64,000 nucleotides of DNA, taken from Tabrizicola_A sp964393035 (GTDB lineage Bacteria; Pseudomonadota; Alphaproteobacteria; Rhodobacterales; Rhodobacteraceae). The stretch covers positions 372,001-436,000 of the forward strand of contig CAYMRX010000002.1 in NCBI GenBank assembly GCA_964393035.1. The letters are read 5' to 3'. This document shows positions 30,337 to 38,492 of the stretch, piece by piece; positions within the stretch are counted from its first letter, which is position 1, and every line of letters starts with the position of its first letter. Under the pieces are notes generated by a model. The model searched no databases. It saw only the letters and a list, made by a program, of their open reading frames with translations, and was not told the DNA's origin. Made by a program: the position numbers and the translations under genes.

Positions 30337-31902
30337 TTAGTACCACATGTCCTGCACGGCCCCTTTGCGCCGCGCCATGAAGTCTTGCAGCGCTTCGTCG
30401 ATGCCCGCATCAATCGGCGGGGCTTCAAATTCGGCCAAGGTCTTTTTCCAACGGGCATTGGCGCGTTTCGCGCTGTCGATGCCGCCCTGTTCGTCCCAGG
30501 TTTCCCAGGGCTGGTTGTCATCCAGCTGTGAATCCCAATAGGCCGTCTCATAGTGGCGCAGGGTGTGCTGGGTGGAAAACAGATGCTGCCCCGGCCCAAG
30601 CTCGTTCAGGGCCTCGAAGGCCAAGGCGTCGTCGTCCATCGCCATGCCGTCCAGATAGGCATGCAGCGCTCCGCACATGTCGGTGTCCATCACATGCTTT
30701 TCGTAAGACATCGACAACAGGCCGTCGAGGAACCCTGCCGAGTGCAGCACATAGTTGGCCCCACCCTGCACCGCCGACATCATCGACATCATCGACTGCT
30801 GCATCGCCTGCCCGTCGGGCAGTTTCGAGGTCGAGAAGTTGCCCGCGCAGCGCAGCGGCATGTTCAGACGGCGGGCAAGTTGGCCCATGACCAAAGACCC
30901 GATCGCCGGTTCCGGCGTGCCAAAGGTGGGCGAACCGGTGCGCAGGCTCATCGAGGAGAAGAACGAGGCAAGAATCGTCGGCGCGCCGGGGCGCACCAGT
31001 TGGGCCAGCGCGCAAGAGGACATGGATTCCGCCAGCCCCTGCGCTACCATCCCGGCAGTGGTCAGGGGAGCCACGGCGCCACCCAGAAGGAAGGGCAGAT
31101 GGATCGACCCCTGATTGGCCGCCGCATAGGTGCGGATGCCCGCCGCCGTCACGCCATCCAGCACCAGCGGCGAGGTGGTGTTGAAATTGCCCATCACCAC
31201 GCAGTTCTGATCGACGAAATCGGCGCCGAACAGGATGCGCGACATTTCAATGGAATCTGCCGCCCGCTCCGGCGCGGTGATCGAACCAAGATAGGCGCGA
31301 TCAGAATAGCGGATATGGGCGTAAACCATGTCCATATGGCGCTTGTTCACCGGCACATCGGTCGGCTCACAGACCGTCCCGCCCGAATGGTGCAGCCAAG
31401 GCGAGGCCTGCGACAGTTTCACGAAGTTCTGGAAATCCTCGATCGTGCCATAGCGGCGGCCGCGATCCAGATCCATCACGAAAGGGCTGCCATAAGAGGG
31501 AGCAAAAACCACGTTCTTGCCGCCGATCTGCACGTTGTTGGCCGAATTTCGGGCGTGCTGGGTGAATTCGGCCGGGGCGGTTTTCAGGATTTCACGCACC
31601 ATGCCGGGTTCGAACCGGACCCGCCAGATGTCCGCCGTCTGTTCGGTCACATCCGCGCCTGCTGCCTTGTAAAGCCGCATCGCCTCATGGTCTTCGCGCA
31701 GTTCGATGCCGATCTCGGCAAGGATACGGTCGGCGGTTTGCTCGATACGGATCAGGTTTTCTTCGGACAGAATATCATAGGTCGGGATTCCCCGCACGAT
31801 ATAGGGGCGATGCACCGCCGCGCCCTTGGACCGCTCCTCGCGCCGCGCATTGCGCCCACCGCGCACGCGCTTTTCCGGGTTCATTGCGTCGCCGTCTGCC
31901 AT
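30337..31902 (-). CDS. Trimethylamine methyltransferase (MttB) family protein, non-pyrrolysine type
   Basis: A 521-residue MttB-superfamily protein (GIPTYDILSEENLIRIEQTA, FAPSYGSPFVMD, PTDVPVNKRHMDMVYAH, PLVLDGVTAAG, PAIGSLVMGQLARRLNMPLR). Family members move a methyl group from a quaternary or tertiary amine to a corrinoid protein; relatives such as MtgB use glycine betaine. There is no internal TAG, so no pyrrolysine. No corrinoid protein gene lies beside it. Divergent from a GcvA-like LysR gene, and followed by an oxygenase. Substrate is inferred to be a methylated amine. Confidence 0.85.
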   Translation of the reverse strand: MADGDAMNPEKRVRGGRNARREERSKGAAVHRPYIVRGIPTYDILSEENLIRIEQTADRILAEIGIELREDHEAMRLYKAAGADVTEQTADIWRVRFEPGMVREILKTAPAEFTQHARNSANNVQIGGKNVVFAPSYGSPFVMDLDRGRRYGTIEDFQNFVKLSQASPWLHHSGGTVCEPTDVPVNKRHMDMVYAHIRYSDRAYLGSITAPERAADSIEMSRILFGADFVDQNCVVMGNFNTTSPLVLDGVTAAGIRTYAAANQGSIHLPFLLGGAVAPLTTAGMVAQGLAESMSSCALAQLVRPGAPTILASFFSSMSLRTGSPTFGTPEPAIGSLVMGQLARRLNMPLRCAGNFSTSKLPDGQAMQQSMMSMMSAVQGGANYVLHSAGFLDGLLSMSYEKHVMDTDMCGALHAYLDGMAMDDDALAFEALNELGPGQHLFSTQHTLRHYETAYWDSQLDDNQPWETWDEQGGIDSAKRANARWKKTLAEFEAPPIDAGIDEALQDFMARRKGAVQDMWY

Positions 31903-31993
31903 GGTGATCCCCTTTTCAACTTGCCGCGAAAATATGCCGTCTCGGACCCCCTGTAACGCTGGAAAAATTTCATTGATTTGATAGGCTGTGCTT

Positions 31994-32896
31994 ATGGATA
32001 CATTGCGCCATCTTCTCCCCTCGCTTGGCAGCCTTGTCGTCTTTGAGGCGGCGGGGCGGCTTTCCAGTTTTTCCGGCGCCGGTCGCGAGTTGCGGATGAG
32101 CCAGGCCGCCGTCAGCTATGCCATCGCCAAGCTGGAGGATCAGATCGGCACGGCGCTTTTCTTGCGCGAATATCGTCGGGTGCGGCTGACCGAGGCAGGC
32201 CAACGCTTTCATGCCGATGTGACCATTGGCCTGTCGCATATCCAACGCTCGGCCCAAAGCCTGCGGGCGGTGGCAACCGGCAGCCATGTGACGCTGGCCT
32301 GCTCCACCGCCTTTGCCGCCTATTGGATGGTGCCCCGGATGGAGGAATTCCGTGCCGCCCTGCCCGATGTCGATCTGCGCATCCAGACCTCGGACCGCGA
32401 TCTGGATCTGGTGGGCGAGGGCATTCCTTTGGGCGTGCGCGGCGGCTTTCCGGGCGACTGGCCGCATTATGACAGCGCGGTGCTGGCGGCCGAAGAAATC
32501 TATCCGGTGTGCAGCGCGGGCTATCTGGGAAAACAACCCAAACCCGCCAAACCCGCCGATCTTCTGGGCCTGAAGCTGATCCACCTGGAAGAACCCTTCC
32601 GGTCGGCAACGACTTGGGCCGATTGGTTCGCTGCGGCCGGAATCGCGCGCAGGCAGGTGCCAAAGGGGTTGTCGATCAACGATTATGTGCTGGTGGTGCA
32701 GGCGATGATCGAAGGCCAAGGCGTGGCGCTTGGCTGGCATCACCTGATCGGCGGACTGGTGGAAAAGGGTGTTCTGGTGCGCCTGTCAGATCAGCGCCTG
32801 TCCACCGGCAAGGATTTTCACGTCATCTGGCCGCGCGAGGTGCGGCTGTCGGGCGAGGCGGCGCGGGTGCGCGACTGGCTTCTGGCGCAGCGTTAG
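31994..32896 (+). CDS. LysR-family regulator, GcvA-like
   Basis: A 300-residue regulator with HTH (SLVVFEAAGRLSSFSGAGRE, LRMSQAAVSYAIAKLEDQIG) and a GcvA-type effector domain (PLGVRGGFPG, VVQAMIEGQGVALGWHHLI). ATG at 31994 is chosen; GTG at 31988 would add two residues. It is divergent from the MttB-family gene, 91 bp away, and is its likely regulator. Converges with the glycerate kinase gene, overlapping by 4 bp. Confidence 0.9.
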   Translation: MDTLRHLLPSLGSLVVFEAAGRLSSFSGAGRELRMSQAAVSYAIAKLEDQIGTALFLREYRRVRLTEAGQRFHADVTIGLSHIQRSAQSLRAVATGSHVTLACSTAFAAYWMVPRMEEFRAALPDVDLRIQTSDRDLDLVGEGIPLGVRGGFPGDWPHYDSAVLAAEEIYPVCSAGYLGKQPKPAKPADLLGLKLIHLEEPFRSATTWADWFAAAGIARRQVPKGLSINDYVLVVQAMIEGQGVALGWHHLIGGLVEKGVLVRLSDQRLSTGKDFHVIWPREVRLSGEAARVRDWLLAQR

Positions 32897-34131
32897 CGCG
32901 CGCCCAGCACAAGGATCTGCACATCGGCCACATTGGTGCCGGTGGCCCCCGTCACCAGAAGATCGCCCGCCAGCGCCAGCGCCCGGTTGCTGTCATTATT
33001 GGCCAAAAGCGCGGTGGCATCGCCGCCCGCCGCCCGGATACGCCCCATGGTCCCGGCATCGACAAGGCCACCCGCCGCCTCGGTCGGGCCATCACGGCCA
33101 TCGGTGCCGCCTGACAGAAACACCCAAGGCCGGCCAAGATCCGGCATCCCCATCGCCACCCGCAGCGCAAGTTCCTGATTGCGCCCGCCGAGCCCCTTGC
33201 CGCGCAAGATCACCGTGGTCTCGCCGCCAAAAACCAGCACATCGCCGTCGGCATGTTGCGCTGCCGTGATAATCTGCGCCGCGGCATCAGCCACATCCCC
33301 GGTCAGCGTATCCGACAGGATATGTGCCCCGGTTCCGGCGGCCGTGACCACGGCCTCAAGACTTTTGCGGTTCGAGCCGATCAGCACATTTGTGGCCTGA
33401 ACCGGCGGCAGCGCCACTTCGGGCCGCTGCAAAGCCGCACGAACACTTTCTGGCAAGCGCGACAAAAGGTTCAGGTTTTCAAACATCTTGCGGGCCTCAG
33501 ATCGACTTCCCACCGGGGAAACCGTCAGACCCGAGGCGATGACCCGCAGATCATCGCCAATCACGTCGGAGAGGATATAGGCGGTCACGGGCGCGGGCCG
33601 GGCGGCCTGCAACAGCCCGCCACCTTTCAGCCGCGACAACCCCTGCCGCACCAGATTCAACTGCGAAATATCCACGCCCGCGCCCAAAAGGATACGGCTG
33701 ACCTCGGCTTTTTCGGCCAAGGTCACGCCTGCAACCGGGGCGGGCAACAGCGCCGAACCACCGCCCGAAATCAATGCGATCACCCGGTCAGCAGGACGGG
33801 CGTTCAAAAGCAAGGCCTCGACCGCAATCGCCGCCATCTCACCATTTGCATCCGGCACCGGATGGCCTGCGGCGTTGACAATCGCCCCGGCCACGGGCCG
33901 CGCGTTTTCGTAATTCGTCACCACCAGCGCCTCAAACGGCGTGTTCAGCCGTGGCAACAGCGCCTCGGCCATCGGCACGGCGGCCTTGCCAATCGCGACG
34001 ATGCGCAGCTTACCTCCGGGATCGGGCACCGGCAGCGGATGGCTTTGCATGGCCCGCGACAGGGCGATGCCCGGATCAGCCGCCTCACAGGCGACCTGAA
34101 ACAGCGCCCTCGCCCTGTCACGCAAGTTCAT
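32893..34131 (-). CDS. gck: Glycerate 2-kinase (MOFRL/GckA family)
   Basis: A 412-residue kinase: RIVAIGKAAVPMAEALLP, VIALISGGGSALLPAP, the MOFRL-like C-terminus FGGETTVILRGKGLGGRNQE and FLSGGTDGRDGPTEAAGGLV. It phosphorylates glycerate to 2-phosphoglycerate, a step of the serine cycle after hydroxypyruvate reductase. It directly abuts the malyl-CoA lyase gene (TGAATG). Its place with mclA, sgaA, mtkAB and hprA supports the role in C1 assimilation, though glycerate kinases also serve glyoxylate metabolism. Confidence 0.92.
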   Translation of the reverse strand: MNLRDRARALFQVACEAADPGIALSRAMQSHPLPVPDPGGKLRIVAIGKAAVPMAEALLPRLNTPFEALVVTNYENARPVAGAIVNAAGHPVPDANGEMAAIAVEALLLNARPADRVIALISGGGSALLPAPVAGVTLAEKAEVSRILLGAGVDISQLNLVRQGLSRLKGGGLLQAARPAPVTAYILSDVIGDDLRVIASGLTVSPVGSRSEARKMFENLNLLSRLPESVRAALQRPEVALPPVQATNVLIGSNRKSLEAVVTAAGTGAHILSDTLTGDVADAAAQIITAAQHADGDVLVFGGETTVILRGKGLGGRNQELALRVAMGMPDLGRPWVFLSGGTDGRDGPTEAAGGLVDAGTMGRIRAAGGDATALLANNDSNRALALAGDLLVTGATGTNVADVQILVLGAR

Positions 34132-35109
34132 TCACGCCCCCGAAATCTGCCGGGCCTTCTGGACCAGCACTTCGGCCTGCCGGATCGAGGCATAGTCGAT
34201 CAGGCGGCCATCCAAGGACACCGCGCCCTTGCCTTCGGCGGCGGCCTGCGTCATCGCCGCCAGAATCCGCTGGGCACGGGTCACTTCGGCCTCGGACGGG
34301 CTCATCACCTCATTGGCCAGCGCAATCTGGCTGGGATGAATCGCCCATTTGCCCTCGCATCCCAGAACGGCGGCGCGTTTGGCGGCGGCGCGATAACCAT
34401 CGGGATCAGAAAAATCGCCAAACGGCCCGTCCACCGGGCGCAACCCGTTGGCGCGGGCGGCGACGACCATGCGGGCGAGCGCATAGTGCCACATGTCGCC
34501 CCAATGCACGGCGCGGCTGCCGTCTTCCAGCTTGTCGGTCAGCACCGAGTAATCCGGGTTCACCCCGCCGATGATCGTGGTGCGTGCCCGGGTCGATGCG
34601 GCATAGTCGGCGACGCCGAAATGCAGCGATTCATTCCGCTTCGACGCGGCGGCGATTTCCGAGACGTTCTGCATGCCCAGCGCAGTCTCGATAATGTGTT
34701 CAAACCCGATGCGCTTTTTGTAGCCCTTGGCGTCTTCGATCTGCGTCACCATCATGTCGACGGCATAGACATCGGCCGCCGTGCCAACCTTGGGCACCAT
34801 GATGAGATCCAGCCGTTCGCCCGCCTGTTCAACCACATCGACGACGTCACGGTACATGTAATGCGTGTCCAGCCCGTTGATTCGGACCGACATGGTTTTC
34901 TTGCCCCAATCCAGCTCGTTCAGGGCCTTAATGATGTTCTTCCGCGCCTGTGCCTTGTCATCGGGGGCGACCGCATCTTCCAAATCAAGGAAGATCACAT
35001 CAGCATCGGATTGCGCTGCCTTTTCAAAAATTTGCGGGGCGCTTCCGGGAACGGCCAATTCGCTGCGATTCAGCCGTGCCGGGGCTTGGGTGATGACGTG
35101 AAAGCTCAT
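34132..35109 (-). CDS. mclA: L-malyl-CoA/beta-methylmalyl-CoA lyase
   Basis: A 325-residue CitE/HpcH-type lyase: RSELAVPGSAPQIFEKAAQS, DVIFLDLEDAVAPDDKAQAR, the Mg-binding Glu/Asp of GFEHIIETALGMQNV and FGVADYAASTRART, and GCEGKWAIHPSQIALANEV. In the serine cycle it splits malyl-CoA to acetyl-CoA and glyoxylate; it also acts in the ethylmalonyl-CoA pathway. The gene is preceded by a 13-bp palindrome. It leads the gck gene. Confidence 0.93.
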   Translation of the reverse strand: MSFHVITQAPARLNRSELAVPGSAPQIFEKAAQSDADVIFLDLEDAVAPDDKAQARKNIIKALNELDWGKKTMSVRINGLDTHYMYRDVVDVVEQAGERLDLIMVPKVGTAADVYAVDMMVTQIEDAKGYKKRIGFEHIIETALGMQNVSEIAAASKRNESLHFGVADYAASTRARTTIIGGVNPDYSVLTDKLEDGSRAVHWGDMWHYALARMVVAARANGLRPVDGPFGDFSDPDGYRAAAKRAAVLGCEGKWAIHPSQIALANEVMSPSEAEVTRAQRILAAMTQAAAEGKGAVSLDGRLIDYASIRQAEVLVQKARQISGA

Positions 35110-35157
35110 GCGCGGGGCCTTTCCCTTTGGTTGAATTTCGGCCAGAAGGGGGCGGAA

Positions 35158-35202
35158 AAATGTATACTGTCAAGAAAATATTTTTCCCAACAGTATACAT
35201 TT
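35158..35202. promoter_or_regulatory. Large AT-rich palindrome upstream of mclA (operator copy 1)
   Basis: AAATGTATACTGT / ACAGTATACATTT, perfect 13-bp arms with a 19-nt centre, 49 bp before the mclA start. It contains GTATACT (35162-35168) and AGTATAC (35192-35198), 23 nt apart and starting 30 bp apart, three helical turns. The AT-rich character is unusual in this GC-rich genome. Alternative: it also lies 14 nt after the luxR stop, so it could act as a terminator. Confidence 0.7.
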
Positions 35203-35215
35203 GCATGCAATCTGC

Positions 35216-35836
35216 CTAGCGCGACTTGAAGTAATAAGCAATCGCCTGCGTGCGGCTGGAGACGCCAAGTTTGTCGAAAAGGTTCGACAGGTGATACTTC
35301 ACCGTGTTCGTCGAAATGTCGAATTCGCGGGCCAGATCCTTGTTCGCCAGCCCATTTGCCAAGGCCTCCAACAGCGCCTTTTCGCGGCGGGTCAACTGGT
35401 GGATCGGGTCGGCTTGCAGGCCCCGCACATCGACAAAGGGGAAGACCATTTTCCCCGCCGCAACCTCGACGCAGGTGTCCAAAAGCCGGTCAACGGGGGA
35501 TTTACGGTCAACGAATCCCGCCGCCCCCGCCGCCATCGCCTTGAGCGTGACGGCCCCGGTCGGGTCTTCGGCATAGACCACCAGACGCGGGGCGGTTTCC
35601 TGATCGCGCAGCACCTCGGCCAGCTTTTGCCCGCCAAGCTGAGGGATCTGCCAATCGATCACCCCGACCTTCACCGGAACCCGCATCACGGCCCCCAAGA
35701 ACCCCTCGGCAGTGGAGGATGTGGCGACAACCGAAAATCTGCGATCCTTTTCAAAGACTTCTGAAAGGGCTTGCAAGACCAGAGGGTTGCCTTCGGCCAA
35801 GGCAAGGTCGATGCGGTCAGTGGATGGGGCGGACAT
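35216..35836 (-). CDS. LuxR-family response regulator, probable serine-cycle regulator
   Basis: A 206-residue regulator with a receiver-like N-terminal domain and a C-terminal LuxR HTH (LTRREKALLEALANGLANKD, EFDISTNTVKYHLSNLFDKLG). The receiver keeps the Asp of GVIDW, but the usual acidic pair near the N-terminus is reduced to a single Glu (LALAEGNP), so phosphorylation is doubtful. No histidine kinase is adjacent. It lies between the two halves of the serine-cycle island, and spaced GTATAC sites flank it. Start MSAPSTDRI at 35836 follows a gag-rich SD. Confidence 0.85.
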   Translation of the reverse strand: MSAPSTDRIDLALAEGNPLVLQALSEVFEKDRRFSVVATSSTAEGFLGAVMRVPVKVGVIDWQIPQLGGQKLAEVLRDQETAPRLVVYAEDPTGAVTLKAMAAGAAGFVDRKSPVDRLLDTCVEVAAGKMVFPFVDVRGLQADPIHQLTRREKALLEALANGLANKDLAREFDISTNTVKYHLSNLFDKLGVSSRTQAIAYYFKSR

Positions 35837-35900
35837 GGTTTCTCCTGTGTTTCCAAGGGGAAATGGCGCAAACCCACCCATTCAGGTAGGCAATCAAACG

Positions 35901-35935
35901 GTATACTCCCGCATACTTACCAATATGGATAGTAT
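35901..35935. promoter_or_regulatory. Spaced GTATAC site upstream of luxR and sgaA (operator copy 2)
   Basis: GTATACT (35901-35907) and AGTAT (35931-35935), again with exactly 23 nt between them. The second half is degenerate (AGTATTT). An extra GCATAC lies at 35911. The site sits in the divergent promoter region between luxR and sgaA. The matching spacing with copy 1 supports a shared operator. Confidence 0.6.
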
Positions 35936-36035
35936 TTTACCCACCCAAAAGAACTTCCAAAAGCAGGAGTAAGGCATGTTGCGGGCCAAGTCAAAGCGGC
36001 TTTTCCTGCAAGCACGAGCCGAGGGAGGAAAGCCC

Positions 36036-37283
36036 GTGACCCAGACCGCGATTCCGCAGCCATTGACGATTCCCGAAACCCTTGCCGCCGGGCCGGGACC
36101 GGGCAACACCGATGCGCGGGTGCTGGCGGCCTTTGCCAATGCCGGGCTGGCCGATCACATGCAGGCCGACGTTCTGCGCGGAATGATCGAATGCAAGCTG
36201 ATGCTGCGCGAGATTTTCGGCACGAAGAATGTGCATACCTTTGGCGTCGCGGGCACCGGGTGGAGTGGCCTCGATTGCCTGTTTTCCGCCATCGGGCCGG
36301 GTGACAAGGTGGTGGCTTTCGTCAACGGCACCTTCAGCGGCATTGATGCGCTGACCGTGCGGATGAAGGCATCGAGCCGTGCCGATCTGGCCGCCGATCC
36401 GCTGAACCCCAAGCCCGCGAATGTCATCGTGGTGGATATCCCGCATGGCCAGTCGGTCAGCGCCGAGGTGATCGACAAGGCGCTGGCGATCCACAAGCCG
36501 ACCTGGGCCGTCATGGCGCATTGGGAAACCGGCTCGGGGCGGATCAACGACCTGCGCGGGTTTTCGGACGCTTGCCAACGTCATGGCGTGATGGGGTTGG
36601 TGGATGCGGTGTCGTCCTTGGGGATCGAGGATTTCTCGATTGACGATTTTCCGGGCGTGGCGGGCTGGGCTTCTTGCCCGCAAAAAGGCGTCTTGTGCCT
36701 GCCCCTGACCTATGCGCCGGTGAGTTTCACCGACCGCTATATCGCCCATCTGAAGGCGCATGGTGCCGCGACCTATGTGCATCACCCGATCCTTGAGGCC
36801 CGGCATTGGGCGATCCTTGACGGCAAGGATGCAGGCACGGGCACCTATCACCGCACCCATTCCGGCTATGCGGTGGCCGCGTTCCACGAGGCTTTGCGGA
36901 TCAACCTGCAACATGGCCGGGCGCAGAAGGCGCGGGATTATGCCTTCCACGAGGCGGGCCTGCGGCAGGCGGTGGAGGCCCTGGGCTGCACCGTCACCTC
37001 GAACATGACCAGCCTTGTGGTCTTGAACCTGCCCCCTGCCCTTGCGGGCCGGGAAAAGGAATTGGTTCAGGCGTGCCGCGCGACGGGCTTTGGCATCTGG
37101 CCGACGCTCTCGGAACCCGTGCAGGTGCGGATCGGCATCCTGAACCAGTTGTCGGAATCCGCCATCACCGGCATCGTCACCCGCTTTGCCGCGGCGATGA
37201 TTGCGATGGGCGGCAAGGTGGAAACCGGCGCGGCGCTGGCGGTTCTGGCGCGGCACTATGGCCGCAGCGTTGCGGCGAAGTAA
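36036..37283 (+). CDS. sgaA: Serine-glyoxylate aminotransferase
   Basis: A 415-residue PLP aminotransferase of class V (GPGNTDARVLAAFANAGLADH, FGVAGTGWSGLDCLF, MAHWETGSGRINDL, VDAVSSLGIEDFSID, PLP Lys in WASCPQKGVLCLPL). It transaminates serine with glyoxylate to hydroxypyruvate and glycine, the core of the serine cycle. The start is GTG at 36036 with a strong ggagg SD; an ATG at 35976 also has an SD and would add 20 basic residues. First gene of sgaA-mtkA-mtkB-hprA. Confidence 0.92.
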   Translation: MTQTAIPQPLTIPETLAAGPGPGNTDARVLAAFANAGLADHMQADVLRGMIECKLMLREIFGTKNVHTFGVAGTGWSGLDCLFSAIGPGDKVVAFVNGTFSGIDALTVRMKASSRADLAADPLNPKPANVIVVDIPHGQSVSAEVIDKALAIHKPTWAVMAHWETGSGRINDLRGFSDACQRHGVMGLVDAVSSLGIEDFSIDDFPGVAGWASCPQKGVLCLPLTYAPVSFTDRYIAHLKAHGAATYVHHPILEARHWAILDGKDAGTGTYHRTHSGYAVAAFHEALRINLQHGRAQKARDYAFHEAGLRQAVEALGCTVTSNMTSLVVLNLPPALAGREKELVQACRATGFGIWPTLSEPVQVRIGILNQLSESAITGIVTRFAAAMIAMGGKVETGAALAVLARHYGRSVAAK

Positions 37284-37295
37284 GGGGGGCGAGCG

Positions 37296-38492
37296 ATGGA
37301 CATTCACGAATATCAGGCCAAGGAAATCCTGTCGCGCTTTGGCGTGACCGTGCCGCCGGGCGGGCTGGCCTATAGCCCCGAACAGGCGGCTTACCGCGCC
37401 CGCGAATTGGGTGGCAACCGCTGGATCGTCAAGGCGCAGGTGCATGCCGGGGGCCGGGGCAAGGCCGGGGGCGTGAAGCTTTGCGCCTCGGAAAACGAAA
37501 TCCACGAGGCCACGAATGCCATGTTCGGCCGCAAGCTGGTGACGCATCAGACCGGCCCGGAAGGCAAGGGGATTTACCGCGTCTATGTCGAGGGCGCGGT
37601 GGAGTTCAACCGCGAGATTTACCTTGGCTTCGTGTTGGACCGCTCGTCGCAGCGGGTGATGATCGTTGCCAGTTCCGAAGGCGGAATGGAGATCGAGGAA
37701 ATCTCGGCCAAAAAGCCGGACTCCATCGTCCGCTCCACCGTCGAACCCGCCGTGGGCCTGCAAGAGTTTCAAGCACGCGAGATCGCCTATGCGCTGAAGA
37801 TCCCGGCCGCGCTAACGCAACAGATGGTCCGCACCCTGCAAGGCTGCTACCGCGCCTTCAATGAGCTGGACGCGACCATGGTGGAAATAAACCCCTTGGT
37901 CATCACCGCCGACAACCGGATTCTGGCGCTGGACGCCAAGATGACGTTCGACAGCAATGCGCTGTTCCGCCATCCGCAAATCTCGGAACTGCGGGACAAG
38001 TCGCAGGAAGACCCACGCGAGGCGAACGCGGCGGATCGCGGGCTGGCCTATATCGGCCTGTCCGGCAATATCGGCTGCATCGTGAATGGGGCCGGTCTGG
38101 CCATGGCCACGATGGACACGATCAAACTAGCGGGCGGTGAGCCTGCGAATTTTCTGGACATCGGCGGCGGGGCAACCCCGGAACGGGTGGCCAAGGCGTT
38201 TCGGCTGGTGATGTCGGACGGCAATGTGCAGGCGATTTTGGTCAACATTTTTGCCGGCATCAACCGCTGCGACTGGGTGGCCGAGGGCGTGGTGCAGGCG
38301 CTGACGGCGAACCCGGTGGATGTGCCGGTGATCGTGCGGCTTTCCGGCACCAATGTGGAGGAAGGCCAGAAGATCCTCGCCAAGTCCGGCCTGCCGATCA
38401 TCCGCGCCAATACGCTGATGGAGGCGGCTGAGCGCGCCGTCATGGCCTGGAAAAACGACCGCAAACAGAACACCAAGGTGAGGGCCGTCTGA
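37296..38492 (+). CDS. mtkA: Malate-CoA ligase, beta (ATP-grasp) subunit
   Basis: A 398-residue SucC-like protein: MDIHEYQAKEILSRFGV, WIVKAQVHAGGRGKAGGVKL, later NPLVITADNRILALDAKM and FLDIGGGATPERVAKAF. SucC of the TCA cycle is built the same way, but with sgaA, hprA and mclA around it the malate:CoA ligase of the serine cycle is the better call. It makes malyl-CoA for the lyase. Overlaps mtkB by 1 bp (TGATG). Confidence 0.88.
   Translation: MDIHEYQAKEILSRFGVTVPPGGLAYSPEQAAYRARELGGNRWIVKAQVHAGGRGKAGGVKLCASENEIHEATNAMFGRKLVTHQTGPEGKGIYRVYVEGAVEFNREIYLGFVLDRSSQRVMIVASSEGGMEIEEISAKKPDSIVRSTVEPAVGLQEFQAREIAYALKIPAALTQQMVRTLQGCYRAFNELDATMVEINPLVITADNRILALDAKMTFDSNALFRHPQISELRDKSQEDPREANAADRGLAYIGLSGNIGCIVNGAGLAMATMDTIKLAGGEPANFLDIGGGATPERVAKAFRLVMSDGNVQAILVNIFAGINRCDWVAEGVVQALTANPVDVPVIVRLSGTNVEEGQKILAKSGLPIIRANTLMEAAERAVMAWKNDRKQNTKVRAV

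Noticed and set aside
30337..31902. Pyrrolysine-containing MttB
   Set aside because: The frame is open throughout with no in-frame TAG, so it is the non-pyrrolysine type.
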